From Lachnospiraceae bacterium (GTDB lineage: Bacteria; Bacillota; Clostridia; Lachnospirales; Lachnospiraceae): a stretch of 51,022 nt of DNA. The translations under genes and the position numbers were made by a program. The stretch spans positions 1-51,022 of the forward strand of contig JAHAYJ010000096.1 in assembly GCA_018384375.1 (NCBI GenBank). Reading direction: 5' to 3'. The notes beneath the pieces were generated by a model. That model saw only the letters and a program-made list of their open reading frames with translations. It had not been told where the DNA came from and did not search any database. Position 1 is the first letter of the stretch. Every line of letters starts with the position of its first letter. Positions 8,434-17,661 of the stretch are shown here, one piece after another.

Positions 8434-8937
8434 ATGGGAAAAAACACAGAATTATTGGATTCTCTATATCAGCACATGATAACCTACTATTCCGGAGATC
8501 CAAAAAGGATCCAGCATTTTGTTAAGGTACATGGCTTTGCAAGGCTCATCGGCCATATGGAGGCGATTCCGGATGAAACGCTTCTCATTCTGGAGGCAGC
8601 CGCTTATGTTCATGACATCGGTATCAAGCCTGCAGAACGCCTTTATGGTAGCTGCAGCGGAAACTATCAGGAAGAATTGGGACCGGCACCTGCTGCAGAT
8701 ATGCTGAAGCAATGCGGATTCTCAGCCGGACAGATTGAGCGGATCACCTATCTTGTCGGCCATCATCATACCTATAATAACATTGATGGATTGGATTATC
8801 AGATTCTGGTGGAAGCAGATTTTCTGGTTAATTTTTACGAGGATGCTACCGGGACAGACGCAATACGTCATGCCTGCGAGACTGTTTTTAAGACTGTTTC
8901 CGGAAGGGAAATCTGCAGAACGATGTTTGATCTTTAA
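8434..8937 (+). CDS. HD domain phosphohydrolase
   Basis: A 167-residue soluble protein with an HD fold: H at FVKVHGFARLIG, the HD doublet in YVHDIGIKPAE, a GHHH stretch (VGHHHTYNNIDG) and D in EADFLVNFYE, the ligand order of metal-dependent HD phosphohydrolases. The substrate cannot be told. Start ATG 8434 is chosen because ACAGGAGGCAGAAAT precedes it; the frame is open 20 codons further upstream without a ribosome site. The gene is divergent from the feo operon and 84 bases before the DtxR-type regulator, and may be transcribed with it. Confidence 0.8.
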   Translation: MGKNTELLDSLYQHMITYYSGDPKRIQHFVKVHGFARLIGHMEAIPDETLLILEAAAYVHDIGIKPAERLYGSCSGNYQEELGPAPAADMLKQCGFSAGQIERITYLVGHHHTYNNIDGLDYQILVEADFLVNFYEDATGTDAIRHACETVFKTVSGREICRTMFDL

Positions 8938-9021
8938 CCTGATTTTACGTACCTTCTCAACAGTTTCGACAATTGTTTTTTCCATTTAAAGATGATATGA
9001 TAAATAAAAAGGAGGTATTCT

Positions 9022-9402
9022 ATGAGTTTTATTCAGCATCGTTCCAGTGAATCCCTTGAAGATTATCTGGAAACCATTCTCTTATTACAAAAAAGAACCG
9101 GACAGGTTCGTTCCATAGATATCGCAACCGAAATGAATTTTTCAAAACCCAGTGTCAGTGTTGCCATGAAAAATTTGCGTGAAAAGGGCTATATCACTAT
9201 GGCAGATAACGGATATATCACGCTTACGGAGAGCGGTCTGCAGCGTGCTGAAAGTGTTCTGGAGCGCCACACCCTGCTTTCCGACTGGCTGATCAGCATT
9301 GGTGTCAGCAGAGAAACTGCTTTAGAGGATGCCTGCAAGATCGAACATGACCTGAGCGAGGAAAGCTTTGAGGCAATCAAAAAAAAGATCCGTTTCTCCT
9401 GA
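9022..9402 (+). CDS. DtxR/MntR-family metal-dependent repressor
   Basis: A 126-residue two-domain metalloregulator without the C-terminal SH3 domain of DtxR, similar in size to MntR. The winged helix lies at about 8-72 (SIDIATEMNFSKPSVSVAMK as recognition region) and the dimerisation helices after that. Metal ligands align with the family: D14 and E17 (like MntR D8 and E11), H83 (H77), then DACKIEHDLS with C105, E108 and H109. C105 stands where MntR has Glu99 and DtxR has Cys102, the residue associated with iron-type DtxR proteins. Start follows AAAAAGGAGGTATTCT. It is the best candidate for the protein that reads the RTTAG-N6-CTAAY boxes of this window. Confidence 0.92.
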   Translation: MSFIQHRSSESLEDYLETILLLQKRTGQVRSIDIATEMNFSKPSVSVAMKNLREKGYITMADNGYITLTESGLQRAESVLERHTLLSDWLISIGVSRETALEDACKIEHDLSEESFEAIKKKIRFS

Positions 9403-9417
9403 TCAGAGAAACGGATC
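9387..9417 (+). terminator. Terminator of the DtxR-type gene
   Basis: Perfect 12-bp stem GATCCGTTTCTC / GAGAAACGGATC with a 7-base loop that holds the TGA stop codon, followed by GTTTTATTT on the plus strand. Confidence 0.85.
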
Positions 9418-9418
9418 G

Positions 9419-9467
9419 TTTTATTTACGATACTCTGTGCACTCCCATCTCATATACTACATCCGCC
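9419..9467 (-). repeat. 49-bp direct repeat, copy A (orphan tail of an ABC gene)
   Basis: Identical at 47 of 49 bases to 13600-13648. On the minus strand it encodes ADVVYEMGVHRVS and a stop, the last residues of the ABC transporter gene that ends at 13606, but no ABC gene is attached to it here. The two copies are in the same orientation, 4181 bases apart. Confidence 0.9.
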
Positions 9468-9488
9468 TATCTATTTATATACGCGATA

Positions 9489-10931
9489 CTAATCCGGAAT
9501 TACCGGTTTGGCATCCGAAGGAATCGGACATACAAAACCTTCTGCTGTGCGCATATCAAATTCCGCTCTTGCCTGTGCAAGCAGATCCGGCTTCTGAAAC
9601 AAATCAACGGCTCCCATTGCAAGCACTTTTCCTGCATATACTGCTGCTTTATGACCAATTCCGGTACAATCACAAGATACATTCTGCCAACTGTGTCCGG
9701 GACATCCGTTTGGCCAGGACGCCACATGAATCTGTACTGTGGGAGTCAGCCAACTGACATCTCCCACATCAGTAGATCCGGGCTCAAAAGCATCACCTTG
9801 ATACAAGGGCATCAAAAACTGATTCATGGAATGTCCGAATTCCTGCCTCTTCTTTTCTACCTCCAAGCGAATCTGCATATCATTGGCTGCACCGATTCCG
9901 GGCAGCGCATCACTTCCGGAGTAGGTGTTTGCAAGAGCATCCGCATAACAAAGCTCCTCCTGTGTGTAAGTCGGGACACCCAGCACTTCAAAATTTTCGT
10001 ACATGACTCTTTCCAATACATGATTAGTCACTGTATCCGCACATCCGTCAATAAATTTCCGCTCATAGGAGGTCTCCGTCATCAGAGCGGCACCCTCCGC
10101 TATCTTATCAACTCTTGCCTGTAGCTCTACAGCTTCGGCTACATGATTGGAACGTACCATATAAAGAACCGATGCCTTGGGTTGTACCACATTGGCACTG
10201 ATCCCCCCCGCATCCGTGATAGCATAGTGAACCCGTGCATGATCACTCATATGCTCCCGCAAAAACTGTACACCAATATTCATCAGTTCAACAGCATCAA
10301 GCGCACTTCTTCCTTTTTCCGGGGCGCCGGATGCATGGGAAGCAATTCCTGTAAATTTATATTGTACCTGAATGCAGGAATTGGTTGACCCGGTTACAAC
10401 TTCATTGCTGTCATCGGGATGCCAGGTAAGTGCCGCATCCAAATCCTTCCAAATACCGTCTCTCGCCATAAATGCCTTGGCAGCACCACCTTCTTCTCCC
10501 GGACATCCATATAAAATTACGGTTCCGGGACATTTCGTCTCCTGCAGAAATGCCTTAACACCGATTGCGGCTGCCATGGCTCCTGCACCCAAAAGATTAT
10601 GTCCACAACCGTGACCGTTCCCTCCTGCAACAATCTCTTCCTGTTCCAAACTGCCACACTTCTGAGACAGCCCGGAAAGTGCATCATATTCGGCCAAAAT
10701 TCCGATCAAAGGTCTGCCGCTGCCAAAGCTTGCACAGAATGCGGTTTCGATACCGGCAATTTTTCTCTGCACGTCGAACCCTTCCTGCTCCAAAACCTCA
10801 CAATAATGAGCAGCAGACTTAAATTCCTGTAAAGAGAGCTCTGCATACTCCCAAATTCGATTCGCTGTTTCTATAATCAGTGATGTCTTTCGATCTATCT
10901 CATCGATTACGATTTGTTTTTCATTTGTCAT
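9489..10931 (-). CDS. AbgB-like M20 family amidohydrolase
   Basis: A 480-residue cytoplasmic metallo-amidohydrolase of the M20D group, closest by motif to AbgB, the p-aminobenzoyl-glutamate hydrolase subunit. Visible are EYDAL (81-85), GHGCGHN (106-112, metal ligand His), PGEEGG (144-149, catalytic and metal Glu), TWHPDD (H171) and a late EPGSTDVGDVSW plus PGHSWQ, all typical. It cleaves an N-acyl amino acid or peptide amide; the real substrate is unknown. Start ATG 10931 follows TAGGAG at 11 bases; a GTG 4 codons upstream overlaps that site. It is the last gene of an amino acid importer operon, so it probably acts on what the importer brings in. Confidence 0.88.
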   Translation of the reverse strand: MTNEKQIVIDEIDRKTSLIIETANRIWEYAELSLQEFKSAAHYCEVLEQEGFDVQRKIAGIETAFCASFGSGRPLIGILAEYDALSGLSQKCGSLEQEEIVAGGNGHGCGHNLLGAGAMAAAIGVKAFLQETKCPGTVILYGCPGEEGGAAKAFMARDGIWKDLDAALTWHPDDSNEVVTGSTNSCIQVQYKFTGIASHASGAPEKGRSALDAVELMNIGVQFLREHMSDHARVHYAITDAGGISANVVQPKASVLYMVRSNHVAEAVELQARVDKIAEGAALMTETSYERKFIDGCADTVTNHVLERVMYENFEVLGVPTYTQEELCYADALANTYSGSDALPGIGAANDMQIRLEVEKKRQEFGHSMNQFLMPLYQGDAFEPGSTDVGDVSWLTPTVQIHVASWPNGCPGHSWQNVSCDCTGIGHKAAVYAGKVLAMGAVDLFQKPDLLAQARAEFDMRTAEGFVCPIPSDAKPVIPD

Positions 10932-10945
10932 CCTGATTCCCACTC

Positions 10946-11722
10946 CTACAATACCTTTGACAGAAAATCCTGCAGTCGAGCACTCTTTGGATGATCAAAA
11001 ATATCCTCCGGGGTGCCTTCTTCAATCAGCATTCCGTCTGCCATGAATAACACTCTGTTTCCGACTTCCCTGGCGAATCCCATCTCATGAGTAACGACCA
11101 CCATCGTCATGCCTTCTTCTGCCAGCTTTTTCATAACATCCAGAACCTCACCGACCATCTCCGGATCAAGTGCGGAGGTTGGTTCGTCGAAAAGCATTAC
11201 ATTCGGTTCCATGGCCAGAGCACGGACAATCGCAACACGCTGTTTCTGTCCGCCGGACAATTGAATGGGATAAGCATTGGCACGATCCTTAAGACCCACA
11301 CGATCAAGAAGCTCCAGTGCCTTCTGCTCCGCTGCTTCTTTACTCATACCCTTCACCTTCATAGGTGCAAGTGTCATATTTTCCAAAATAGTCATATGCG
11401 GAAAAAGATTGAAGTGCTGAAAAACCATCCCCATTTTCTGGCGCAACTTATCAATATCAAGTCGAACGATTTCTCCGTTTTCATCCTTGTATTTCTTTTT
11501 CGTAATATCCGTTCCTTCAAATATAATAGCTCCGCCGGTAGGTTCCTCAAGAAGATTCAAGCTTCGCAGAAATGTGGATTTTCCGGATCCTGAAGGACCT
11601 ATCACCACACACACATCACCGGGATGAATGTCCGTAGAAACTCCGTCCAATGCCTTGATAGCACCACCATGATAATACTTCTTTAAATCCTTTACTTCAA
11701 TCAGGTTATCTCTTGTCTCCAT
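10946..11722 (-). CDS. Polar amino acid ABC transporter, ATP-binding protein
   Basis: A 258-residue GlnQ/HisP-type ATPase: Walker [11 protein letters not shown]-loop [11 protein letters not shown], signature [11 protein letters not shown], Walker [15 protein letters not shown] and H-loop [10 protein letters not shown]. The length and every motif are complete. It overlaps the permease gene by 17 bases and is followed after 14 bases by the amidohydrolase, giving the order binding protein, permease, ATPase, amidohydrolase. Start has GAAAGGAGAATGAGCC before ATG 11722. Confidence 0.96.
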   Translation of the reverse strand: METRDNLIEVKDLKKYYHGGAIKALDGVSTDIHPGDVCVVIGPSGSGKSTFLRSLNLLEEPTGGAIIFEGTDITKKKYKDENGEIVRLDIDKLRQKMGMVFQHFNLFPHMTILENMTLAPMKVKGMSKEAAEQKALELLDRVGLKDRANAYPIQLSGGQKQRVAIVRALAMEPNVMLFDEPTSALDPEMVGEVLDVMKKLAEEGMTMVVVTHEMGFAREVGNRVLFMADGMLIEEGTPEDIFDHPKSARLQDFLSKVL

Positions 11723-12491
11723 GGCTCATTCTCCTTTCAAAGTATGCAATTAATTTGGAAGTTGGGAAGCACAGGCAGAAGTAGATCGCTGTTGCTACCA
11801 GCAAAGGTTCTATGATAACAAATGTTGCACCTTTTACTGCATTTACTGCAGACATGATGTCCTGAACTCCGATGGTGTAAGTAATTGCAGACTCCTTAAT
11901 GATTACAACGAACTCATTCGCAATTGCCGGCAGAATATTCTTCAATGCCTGAGGCAAAATAATATACCGCAGATTCTGTCCCTGAGAAAGCCCAAGCGAC
12001 CGCGCCGCTTCTGTCTGACCGCCGTCAATCGACTGAATACCTGCACGGATAATCTCACACAGATAAGCACCGGAATTCATGCCAAGTGCAACTACGCCGG
12101 GGAAGAAGCGACTGAACTTAATAAATCCGAACATGTTATAGGCAGGAAGCTTAACCACTCCGAATACACCAAAATAAATGATAAAAATCTGTACTATGAC
12201 AGGTGTAGATCTTAGAATTTCCACGTATGCCGTCGCAATAAAAGAGAGAGGATTAAACTTACTGATCACAGCCAAAAACCCCTTCTCTCTCTGATGACCG
12301 TCCTTGTCAATTCCCAAAGCGCGGAATGGCCTGATATTGGACATTCTCATAAGTGCCAGTATAAGTGCAAGGCAAAATCCGATTACCACTGTAAACAGTG
12401 AAAGTAATACTGTAACCAGAAGTCCCTGCTCAAACAACTGTGCATATTCAGCGATCTTGGAGAAATTTGACCATTTAATAAATTGATCCAT
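11706..12491 (-). CDS. Polar amino acid ABC transporter, permease
   Basis: A 261-residue inner membrane permease of the HisM/GlnP type. Hydrophobic segments begin at about residues 20, 85 and 185. The EAA loop [30 protein letters not shown], the contact to the ATPase, is present. It is a single permease for a homodimeric channel. An internal stretch [22 protein letters not shown] between the first two segments is a longer loop than usual. The gene is separated from the binding protein by a strong hairpin. Confidence 0.95.
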   Translation of the reverse strand: MDQFIKWSNFSKIAEYAQLFEQGLLVTVLLSLFTVVIGFCLALILALMRMSNIRPFRALGIDKDGHQREKGFLAVISKFNPLSFIATAYVEILRSTPVIVQIFIIYFGVFGVVKLPAYNMFGFIKFSRFFPGVVALGMNSGAYLCEIIRAGIQSIDGGQTEAARSLGLSQGQNLRYIILPQALKNILPAIANEFVVIIKESAITYTIGVQDIMSAVNAVKGATFVIIEPLLVATAIYFCLCFPTSKLIAYFERRMSHGDKR

Positions 12492-12532
12492 TGATACCCT
12501 CTCTTTTCTTGTATTTTTTCTGTATAGTTAAA

Positions 12533-12556
12533 TTCCTCCCCGTTTCCGGGGAGGAA
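12533..12556 (-). terminator. Hairpin between binding protein and permease genes
   Basis: Perfect 10-bp GC-rich stem (TTCCTCCCCG / CGGGGAGGAA, 4-base loop) then TTTAACT on the minus strand. The T run is weak, so it probably is a partial terminator or mRNA-stabilising hairpin that gives excess binding protein. Confidence 0.7.
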
Positions 12557-12586
12557 CCCATTTATCAAATCAAAAATATTCCAGAA

Positions 12587-13441
12587 TTACTGAACGTTTC
12601 CGTTCTCATCCAACAGACCCTCGTATGTATTTCCGGAAGCCTGCTCATTTGCCTCTGCAACAAATTTGTCCATGGATCCGTCTGCAATTGCAGCTGCAAT
12701 CGCTTCGTTGACAGCATCCTTAAGAGCTGTATTTCCTTTCTTGATACCGACTGCAGAACCCTCTACATCATAAGGAACTTCCAAAACCAGTGTAAGCTCG
12801 GGATAGTTTGTCTTGTAGCTCTCTGCTACTGCAGTTTCAATAAAAGCAGCATCCATCTTTCCGCCAATCAGCTCACTGATCAGATCAGTAACCTTGGGTA
12901 ATGCAACGATATCAGCATCAGGAGTGTTTTCATTAGCCAGATCCATCTGAATGGAACCGATCTGAGCACCAACAGAAATCTCAGGTTTATTCACATCATC
13001 AAAGCTCTTAATGGAATCTGCCTTGTCAGCTACAGTAACCAGTGACTGACCTCCCTTGTAATAAATCTCTGAGAAATCCATAGCATCTTCACGAGCGGGA
13101 TCGGGAGACAGACCAGCAAGACCCAAATCTACGTTTCCGGTTGCCAGCTCACTGAGCACACCGTCGAAATCCATAGGAATGATTTCCAGCTCAAGTCCCA
13201 TATAGTTTGCGATGTATTTTGCAAGAGCCACATCGAAACCTGCCATGGTAGGAGTTCCATCCTCATCGATTGCATAAAATTCATAAGGTGCAAAGTCAGG
13301 GCTGGTAGCTACGGTCAGCTTTCCCTTGGTAACCGTCTCTACACCGGAGGCGTTTGCAGCTGCATCATCAGACTTTCCACAACCTGCAACAGCTACAACC
13401 ATGCATACAGACATCAAAACAGCAAGTAGTTTCTTTTTCAT
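12587..13441 (-). CDS. Amino acid ABC transporter substrate-binding lipoprotein
   Basis: A 284-residue lipoprotein with a signal peptide ending in the lipobox VAGC (Cys21), then a type 3 solute-binding fold: GKLTVATSPDFAPYEF, AGFDVALAKYIANYMGLELEI, FDGVLSELATGNVDLGLAGLS and VGAQIGSIQ. The residues match binding proteins for polar or basic amino acids; which amino acid cannot be told. It is the first gene of the operon. ATG 13441 has AAGGAGGAATAATT before it and a good promoter about 60 bases upstream. Confidence 0.95.
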   Translation of the reverse strand: MKKKLLAVLMSVCMVVAVAGCGKSDDAAANASGVETVTKGKLTVATSPDFAPYEFYAIDEDGTPTMAGFDVALAKYIANYMGLELEIIPMDFDGVLSELATGNVDLGLAGLSPDPAREDAMDFSEIYYKGGQSLVTVADKADSIKSFDDVNKPEISVGAQIGSIQMDLANENTPDADIVALPKVTDLISELIGGKMDAAFIETAVAESYKTNYPELTLVLEVPYDVEGSAVGIKKGNTALKDAVNEAIAAAIADGSMDKFVAEANEQASGNTYEGLLDENGNVQ

Positions 13442-13484
13442 AATTATTCCTCCTTAAAATATACATTGAATTGCATATTTATAA

Positions 13485-13525
13485 TATACATGTATACATT
13501 ATATCTTATTTTGTTCATTTGGCAA
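13485..13525 (-). promoter_or_regulatory. Promoter and palindrome of the amino acid importer operon
   Basis: Minus strand: -35 TTGCCA (13520-13525), 16-base spacer, -10 TATAAT (13498-13503). Immediately downstream lies the 12-bp perfect palindrome TATACATGTATA (13485-13496), over the expected start point, a possible operator. Confidence 0.65.
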
Positions 13526-13599
13526 GAAAAAAATTGGAAATCATCATGCAATATTCTTGCATATGCTTTTATCCTCTTTTTCGAAGGTCATCTGTCATC

Positions 13600-13648
13600 T
13601 TTTACTTACGATACTCTGTGCGCTCCCATCTCATATACTACATCCGCC
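13600..13648 (-). repeat. 49-bp direct repeat, copy B (3' end of the ABC gene)
   Basis: The last 43 coding bases of the ABC gene ending at 13606, plus its stop and six bases beyond. Differs from copy A (9419-9467) at two positions. Confidence 0.9.
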
Positions 13649-15294
13649 AGATTCATGGTTGATTTTCTGTGAGACACCAGCAGCACGGTTTTTTCTCCTC
13701 TCGCTTCCTTCAGTGATTTTAAAATGATTCCTTCATTCAGGGCATCCAGATTGCTGGTGGGTTCATCCAGCAAAAGGAACGGTGCATCATGCAAAAAAGC
13801 CCTGGCAATCCCTATCCGCTGCTTTTCTCCTCCTGACAGATTATCCCCGAGTTCTCCTACCTCTGTATCATATCCCTTCGGAAGCGTCATGATAAAGTCG
13901 TGTATGGATGCCTTCTTTGCAGCCTCCACAATTTCTTTTGGGGAAGCCCCCGGTTTCCCAATCGCAATGTTGTTTGCGATGGAATCATGGAATAAATGAG
14001 TTTCCTGCGTCACATAGGATTCCATATCTCTCAAGTCAACAGTATTGACCTTTTTGATATCTTTTTCGGATATCAGTATTTTGCCGCTGTCTGCATCCCA
14101 GAATCGCATAAACAGCTTAAGCAATGTAGATTTTCCAGATCCACTAGCACCATAAATTCCCACCACCTTGCCTTTCGGAATCGCAATCGTGTAATCCTTT
14201 AAGATCTGTTCTTCCTCATAAGCAAAATTTACTTTCCCTGCTGCCGCCCCATGAAATACCGTAAGCGTCTCTCCTGCCACTTCTGCAGTCTGTGGTTCTT
14301 CCTCCAGCAGCGACAATACACGCTCTCCGCTTGCCAGTGTCTGGTTCAGATTGTTGGATAAATTCGCCAGAGCTATCACCGGGCCAAAGGAACCAAGCAT
14401 GGCGATTGTTGTGATCAGCATCTCATCATAGGTCACCTTTCCGCTTTGCAAGCTTCCGAGCATCAAAAACAACATGCCAAAGGAGAAAAACAAAATAGCC
14501 ATATTGGTCAGCGAGACCTGGGATGCTTCATGGCCATTCAGCTTTTTCTGCAGCAGACCAAGCCTTTTGGAGCGTTCATCCATCTGCTTCATTCGCTCCC
14601 GCCCTTTGCCATACTGAATGATTTCATCCAACCCGCGCAGGGAATCCAGGATAAAGCTGTTCAGTTCGCCAAAGGCACTGCGGTATTCCATACCGTCAGC
14701 TGCTCCCCTCCTCCCATTTCTAAACGGAATTGCCACCCCCACCGTCAGATAGCCCAGAAATGCAATAATACCGGCCGGAGGATACTGGATACCAATAAAG
14801 CAGACCATCACAAGAGAAGTCAGCGCAGCAATCGCAATCGGCGAAATGGTGTGTGCATAAAACACCTCCAAAAGCTCTATGTCGGAGGTGATAATCGAAA
14901 TCAGATTTCCCTTATCCCGCCCCTCCAGCTTTGCAGGACACAAATCTCTCAAAGCAGCAAATACCTTGTGCCGAAGGATTGCCAACAGTTTAAATGCAAT
15001 AAAATGATTACAATATTGTTCTCCATAATGAAGAATTCCCCGAAGCACGGCAAGCGTAACCAGCACCACCGCCAAAGCAGTGATCCCGGATGACAAAGCT
15101 TCTACGTCCGTCCCCGCTATCCCCATAAGTCCATGCAAGATACCATAGCCTGCAATAATTGTCAAAAAAATAGCACACAGATAGCCCAAAACGCCCATGA
15201 GAACGGCAAGGCACATGAAAGGAAGCAATGGCCTGACCAGCCCAATCAGGCGACTCATAATCACGATCCCTTTTCTTCTTTGTCTCTGTTCCAT
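13606..15294 (-). CDS. ABC half-transporter, permease-ATPase fusion (second subunit)
   Basis: A 562-residue type IV (exporter-fold) ABC protein similar in layout to CydC: six hydrophobic segments in the first ~320 residues, then an ATPase domain with Walker A YGASGSGKST, signature LSGGEKQRIGI, Walker B FLLLDEPTSNLD and H-loop LVSHRKST. It directly follows the first half-transporter with no gap, so the two should form a heterodimer. ATG 15294 abuts the previous stop; ATG 15258 (after AAAGGGATCGTGATT) is an alternative start. Substrate unknown; co-transcription with ybaN and a metal-type operator suggest an iron- or haem-related role, which is inference. Confidence 0.88.
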   Translation of the reverse strand: MEQRQRRKGIVIMSRLIGLVRPLLPFMCLAVLMGVLGYLCAIFLTIIAGYGILHGLMGIAGTDVEALSSGITALAVVLVTLAVLRGILHYGEQYCNHFIAFKLLAILRHKVFAALRDLCPAKLEGRDKGNLISIITSDIELLEVFYAHTISPIAIAALTSLVMVCFIGIQYPPAGIIAFLGYLTVGVAIPFRNGRRGAADGMEYRSAFGELNSFILDSLRGLDEIIQYGKGRERMKQMDERSKRLGLLQKKLNGHEASQVSLTNMAILFFSFGMLFLMLGSLQSGKVTYDEMLITTIAMLGSFGPVIALANLSNNLNQTLASGERVLSLLEEEPQTAEVAGETLTVFHGAAAGKVNFAYEEEQILKDYTIAIPKGKVVGIYGASGSGKSTLLKLFMRFWDADSGKILISEKDIKKVNTVDLRDMESYVTQETHLFHDSIANNIAIGKPGASPKEIVEAAKKASIHDFIMTLPKGYDTEVGELGDNLSGGEKQRIGIARAFLHDAPFLLLDEPTSNLDALNEGIILKSLKEARGEKTVLLVSHRKSTMNLADVVYEMGAHRVS

Positions 15295-17044
15295 TTACCC
15301 TGCCACCACCTTTCCGTTTTCTTTTCCATAAGCCTCCAATTCACTCTGATAGCAATACAGCCTGTTATATGCGCCCTCTGACTCCAGCAGCTTCTTATGA
15401 GTCCCCTCTTGAACCACAGTGCCGGATTCCATCATATAAATTCGATCTGATTCCACTACATTCGCAAGTCTGTGAGAAATCAGAATGACAGTCTTAGTCT
15501 TTGCAAGTTCCCGTATCACCTTCATGATCATTTCTTCACTCTCCACATCGATATTGGAGGTTGCCTCGTCAAAGATATAGACCGGTGTATCGTGAAGAAG
15601 CGCTCTTGCCAGTGCAAGTCTCTGACACTGACCACCGGAGAAATTGCTTCCCCTTTCCGCCACCGCCGTATCAAGTCCTTGTTGCTCCTGCAAAAATCCC
15701 AGAAGGTTCACTCTGCCGAGCACCTCACACATCTCCTGCTCCGATGCATTTTCCTTTCCCATTTGCAGATTATCTCTCACGGTTCCCTTAAATAAATAGC
15801 TGTTGTGACTTACCAACGTAATATGGTCCATCAAGCTTTTTTCAGAGATATCTCTCAATTCCTTTCCCTGAATCTCGATATGGCCCTCATAGTTTTTATT
15901 CCTTCCCATCAGAATTCCTGCTATCGTACTCTTTCCACAGCCGGATGTACCAACAAGAGCCGTGAAGCTTCCGGCAGAGAAGTCTGCATATATTCCCTTT
16001 AGGGTCTCTCGATCCTTCTCATAAGAGAATCCTACCCCTTCCATCCGGATAGAAATTTCCCCATCTGCCAGTACAAATCTCTTTTCTTCCGGCTCCGGCA
16101 GATCAAGCAATGCAAAGATTTTATCACTGGCTGCCATTCCGTTCATCGCAATATGGAAAAAGGATCCGAGAAGCCGAAGAGGAATAAAAAATTCCGAAGC
16201 CAGAAGAATAATCATCAAAGTTCCACCCAGACTGACAGCTCCTTTCCCAAATTCAGAAAGTGCTACAATCATACCGACTGCTGCGCCGCCATAAGCGATA
16301 ATATCCATGACACTGGTAGAATTGAGCTGCATGGTCAGCACCTTCATGGTAATCTGCCTGAATCTCTGCGCTTCCTCATCCATTTTGATTGCCTTATTCG
16401 CATCTGCCCGGTAAATCTTTAAGGTCGTAAGCCCCTGCAGATTTTCCAGAAACGAGTCTCCAAGCTCCGTATAGCTCTCCCAGTATTTCTGCAATAATTT
16501 CTTTGCAAACTTTTGTACACCCACAATAGAGAGTGGAATCAGGGGTACACAGATAAGAAGCACCAGGCTAGCCTTTCGATTCACAAAGGAAAGGATTGCA
16601 AATAAGGTCACGGGGGCAAGCAGACTGTAAAAAAATTGCGAAAGATATCTGCCGAAATAAATCTCCAACTGCTCTACGCCCTCTGCCGCCATCTGGACCA
16701 CCTCCGAGGTAGCTGCGCTCTCCCGGTAAGCGGCTCCCAGTCTTAACAGCTTCCCATAAATTTTCTTACGCAAAATTCTTTTGACATCCACACTCGCCTT
16801 ATATGACATATACGCCGCCTGTCTGTCACAGAGAAATTTCAACATAACAGCGCCCAAAGCAAGAATGCCATAAAACAGAATCCGATCCCCTGTTATCGTA
16901 TTTTGGAATGCATTTCTCCAAAAGCATGGAAATAACCAGAACTATCACGACCTGACCAAGCAGCGCAATCCATTTCCATATAACCTGATATACAATATAT
17001 TTTTTAGCATGAAATAACAATTTGAGCAGTCTTGTCTTAATCAT
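15295..17044 (-). pseudogene. ABC half-transporter (first subunit), frameshifted
   Basis: Reads as a normal permease-ATPase half-transporter of about 580 residues, but in two frames. The first frame starts at ATG 17044 ([19 protein letters not shown]) and drifts off after VISMLLEKCI. The second frame carries QNTITGDRILFYGILALG, then the rest: YMSYKASVDVKRILRKK, Walker A VGTSGCGKST, signature FSGGQCQRLAL, Walker B YIFDEATSNID and ISHRLAN. One extra base in the GG at 16905-16906 explains everything; removing it joins the frames cleanly. All other motifs are intact, so it is a recent mutation or a sequencing error. The ATG overlaps the ybaN stop by 4 bases (ATGA), showing translational coupling. 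Confidence 0.88.
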
Positions 17045-17436
17045 AGCTGATTTCCTTCCGGTCTTATCGTTTTAATCCTCAGGAAGAAATACCAGAGATG
17101 CCATATCCAGACGACAGCAAGGCAGATTCTTCCGACCGGCGCATTCTTCATGCACAAAAAGCTGATCGCCATCATAATGGTCACCATGCCCATGATCCGA
17201 AGCTTTGTGCCAATCGTCATGGTACGTTCTTTTACAAAGCTGTCAAGGTGCCTTCTGTAAAGCTTTGTTTCAACAAACCAGTCATGAAGCTTTTGCGAGC
17301 TTTTGGCAAAACAGAACGCTGTTGCCATATAAAAAGGTACCGTAGGAAGAACCGGCAGCGCTACTCCTACCGTTCCAAGTCCGAGACAGATAAATCCCAG
17401 CACAATCCATAATATCCGCAGTGGATTCTTGTACAT
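17041..17436 (-). CDS. YbaN/DUF454 family inner membrane protein
   Basis: A 131-residue membrane protein with the DUF454 pattern: [19 protein letters not shown], then [38 protein letters not shown] and [16 protein letters not shown]. Three to four hydrophobic segments. The family has no firmly established function. It is the first gene of an operon with two ABC half-transporters (4-base overlap with the next gene) and has a promoter followed at once by a double metal-regulator dyad. Start ATG 17436 follows GAAAGGAATCGGAAATT. Confidence 0.9.
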   Translation of the reverse strand: MYKNPLRILWIVLGFICLGLGTVGVALPVLPTVPFYMATAFCFAKSSQKLHDWFVETKLYRRHLDSFVKERTMTIGTKLRIMGMVTIMMAISFLCMKNAPVGRICLAVVWIWHLWYFFLRIKTIRPEGNQL

Positions 17437-17459
17437 AATTTCCGATTCCTTTCATTTTT

Positions 17460-17491
17460 GGTTAGTCTTTTCTAATTAGGAAAGGCTAACC
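17460..17491. promoter_or_regulatory. Double metal-regulator operator before ybaN-ABC
   Basis: A 32-bp palindrome holding two overlapping dyads, GTTAG-N6-CTAAT (17461-17476) and ATTAG-N6-CTAAC (17475-17490). It begins directly downstream of the -10 and so covers the transcription start. Confidence 0.75.
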
Positions 17492-17493
17492 AA

Positions 17494-17522
17494 ATTCTAT
17501 TAGAAAAGGAATGAGATGTCAA
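17494..17522 (-). promoter_or_regulatory. Promoter of the ybaN-ABC operon
   Basis: Minus strand -35 TTGACA (17517-17522), 17-base spacer, -10 TAGAAT (17494-17499). Confidence 0.75.
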
Positions 17523-17661
17523 TTGGTAATACCTGCTAACAATCATCTTCTTATTGACATATTGTCATTATATTAATATAATTTTTGATACAGTGCTGTA
17601 AGTTCCTGGCAGAAAGCCAGGAGCGCAATTTCATATTCCAATTTGGAAAGGTCATGAAAAA

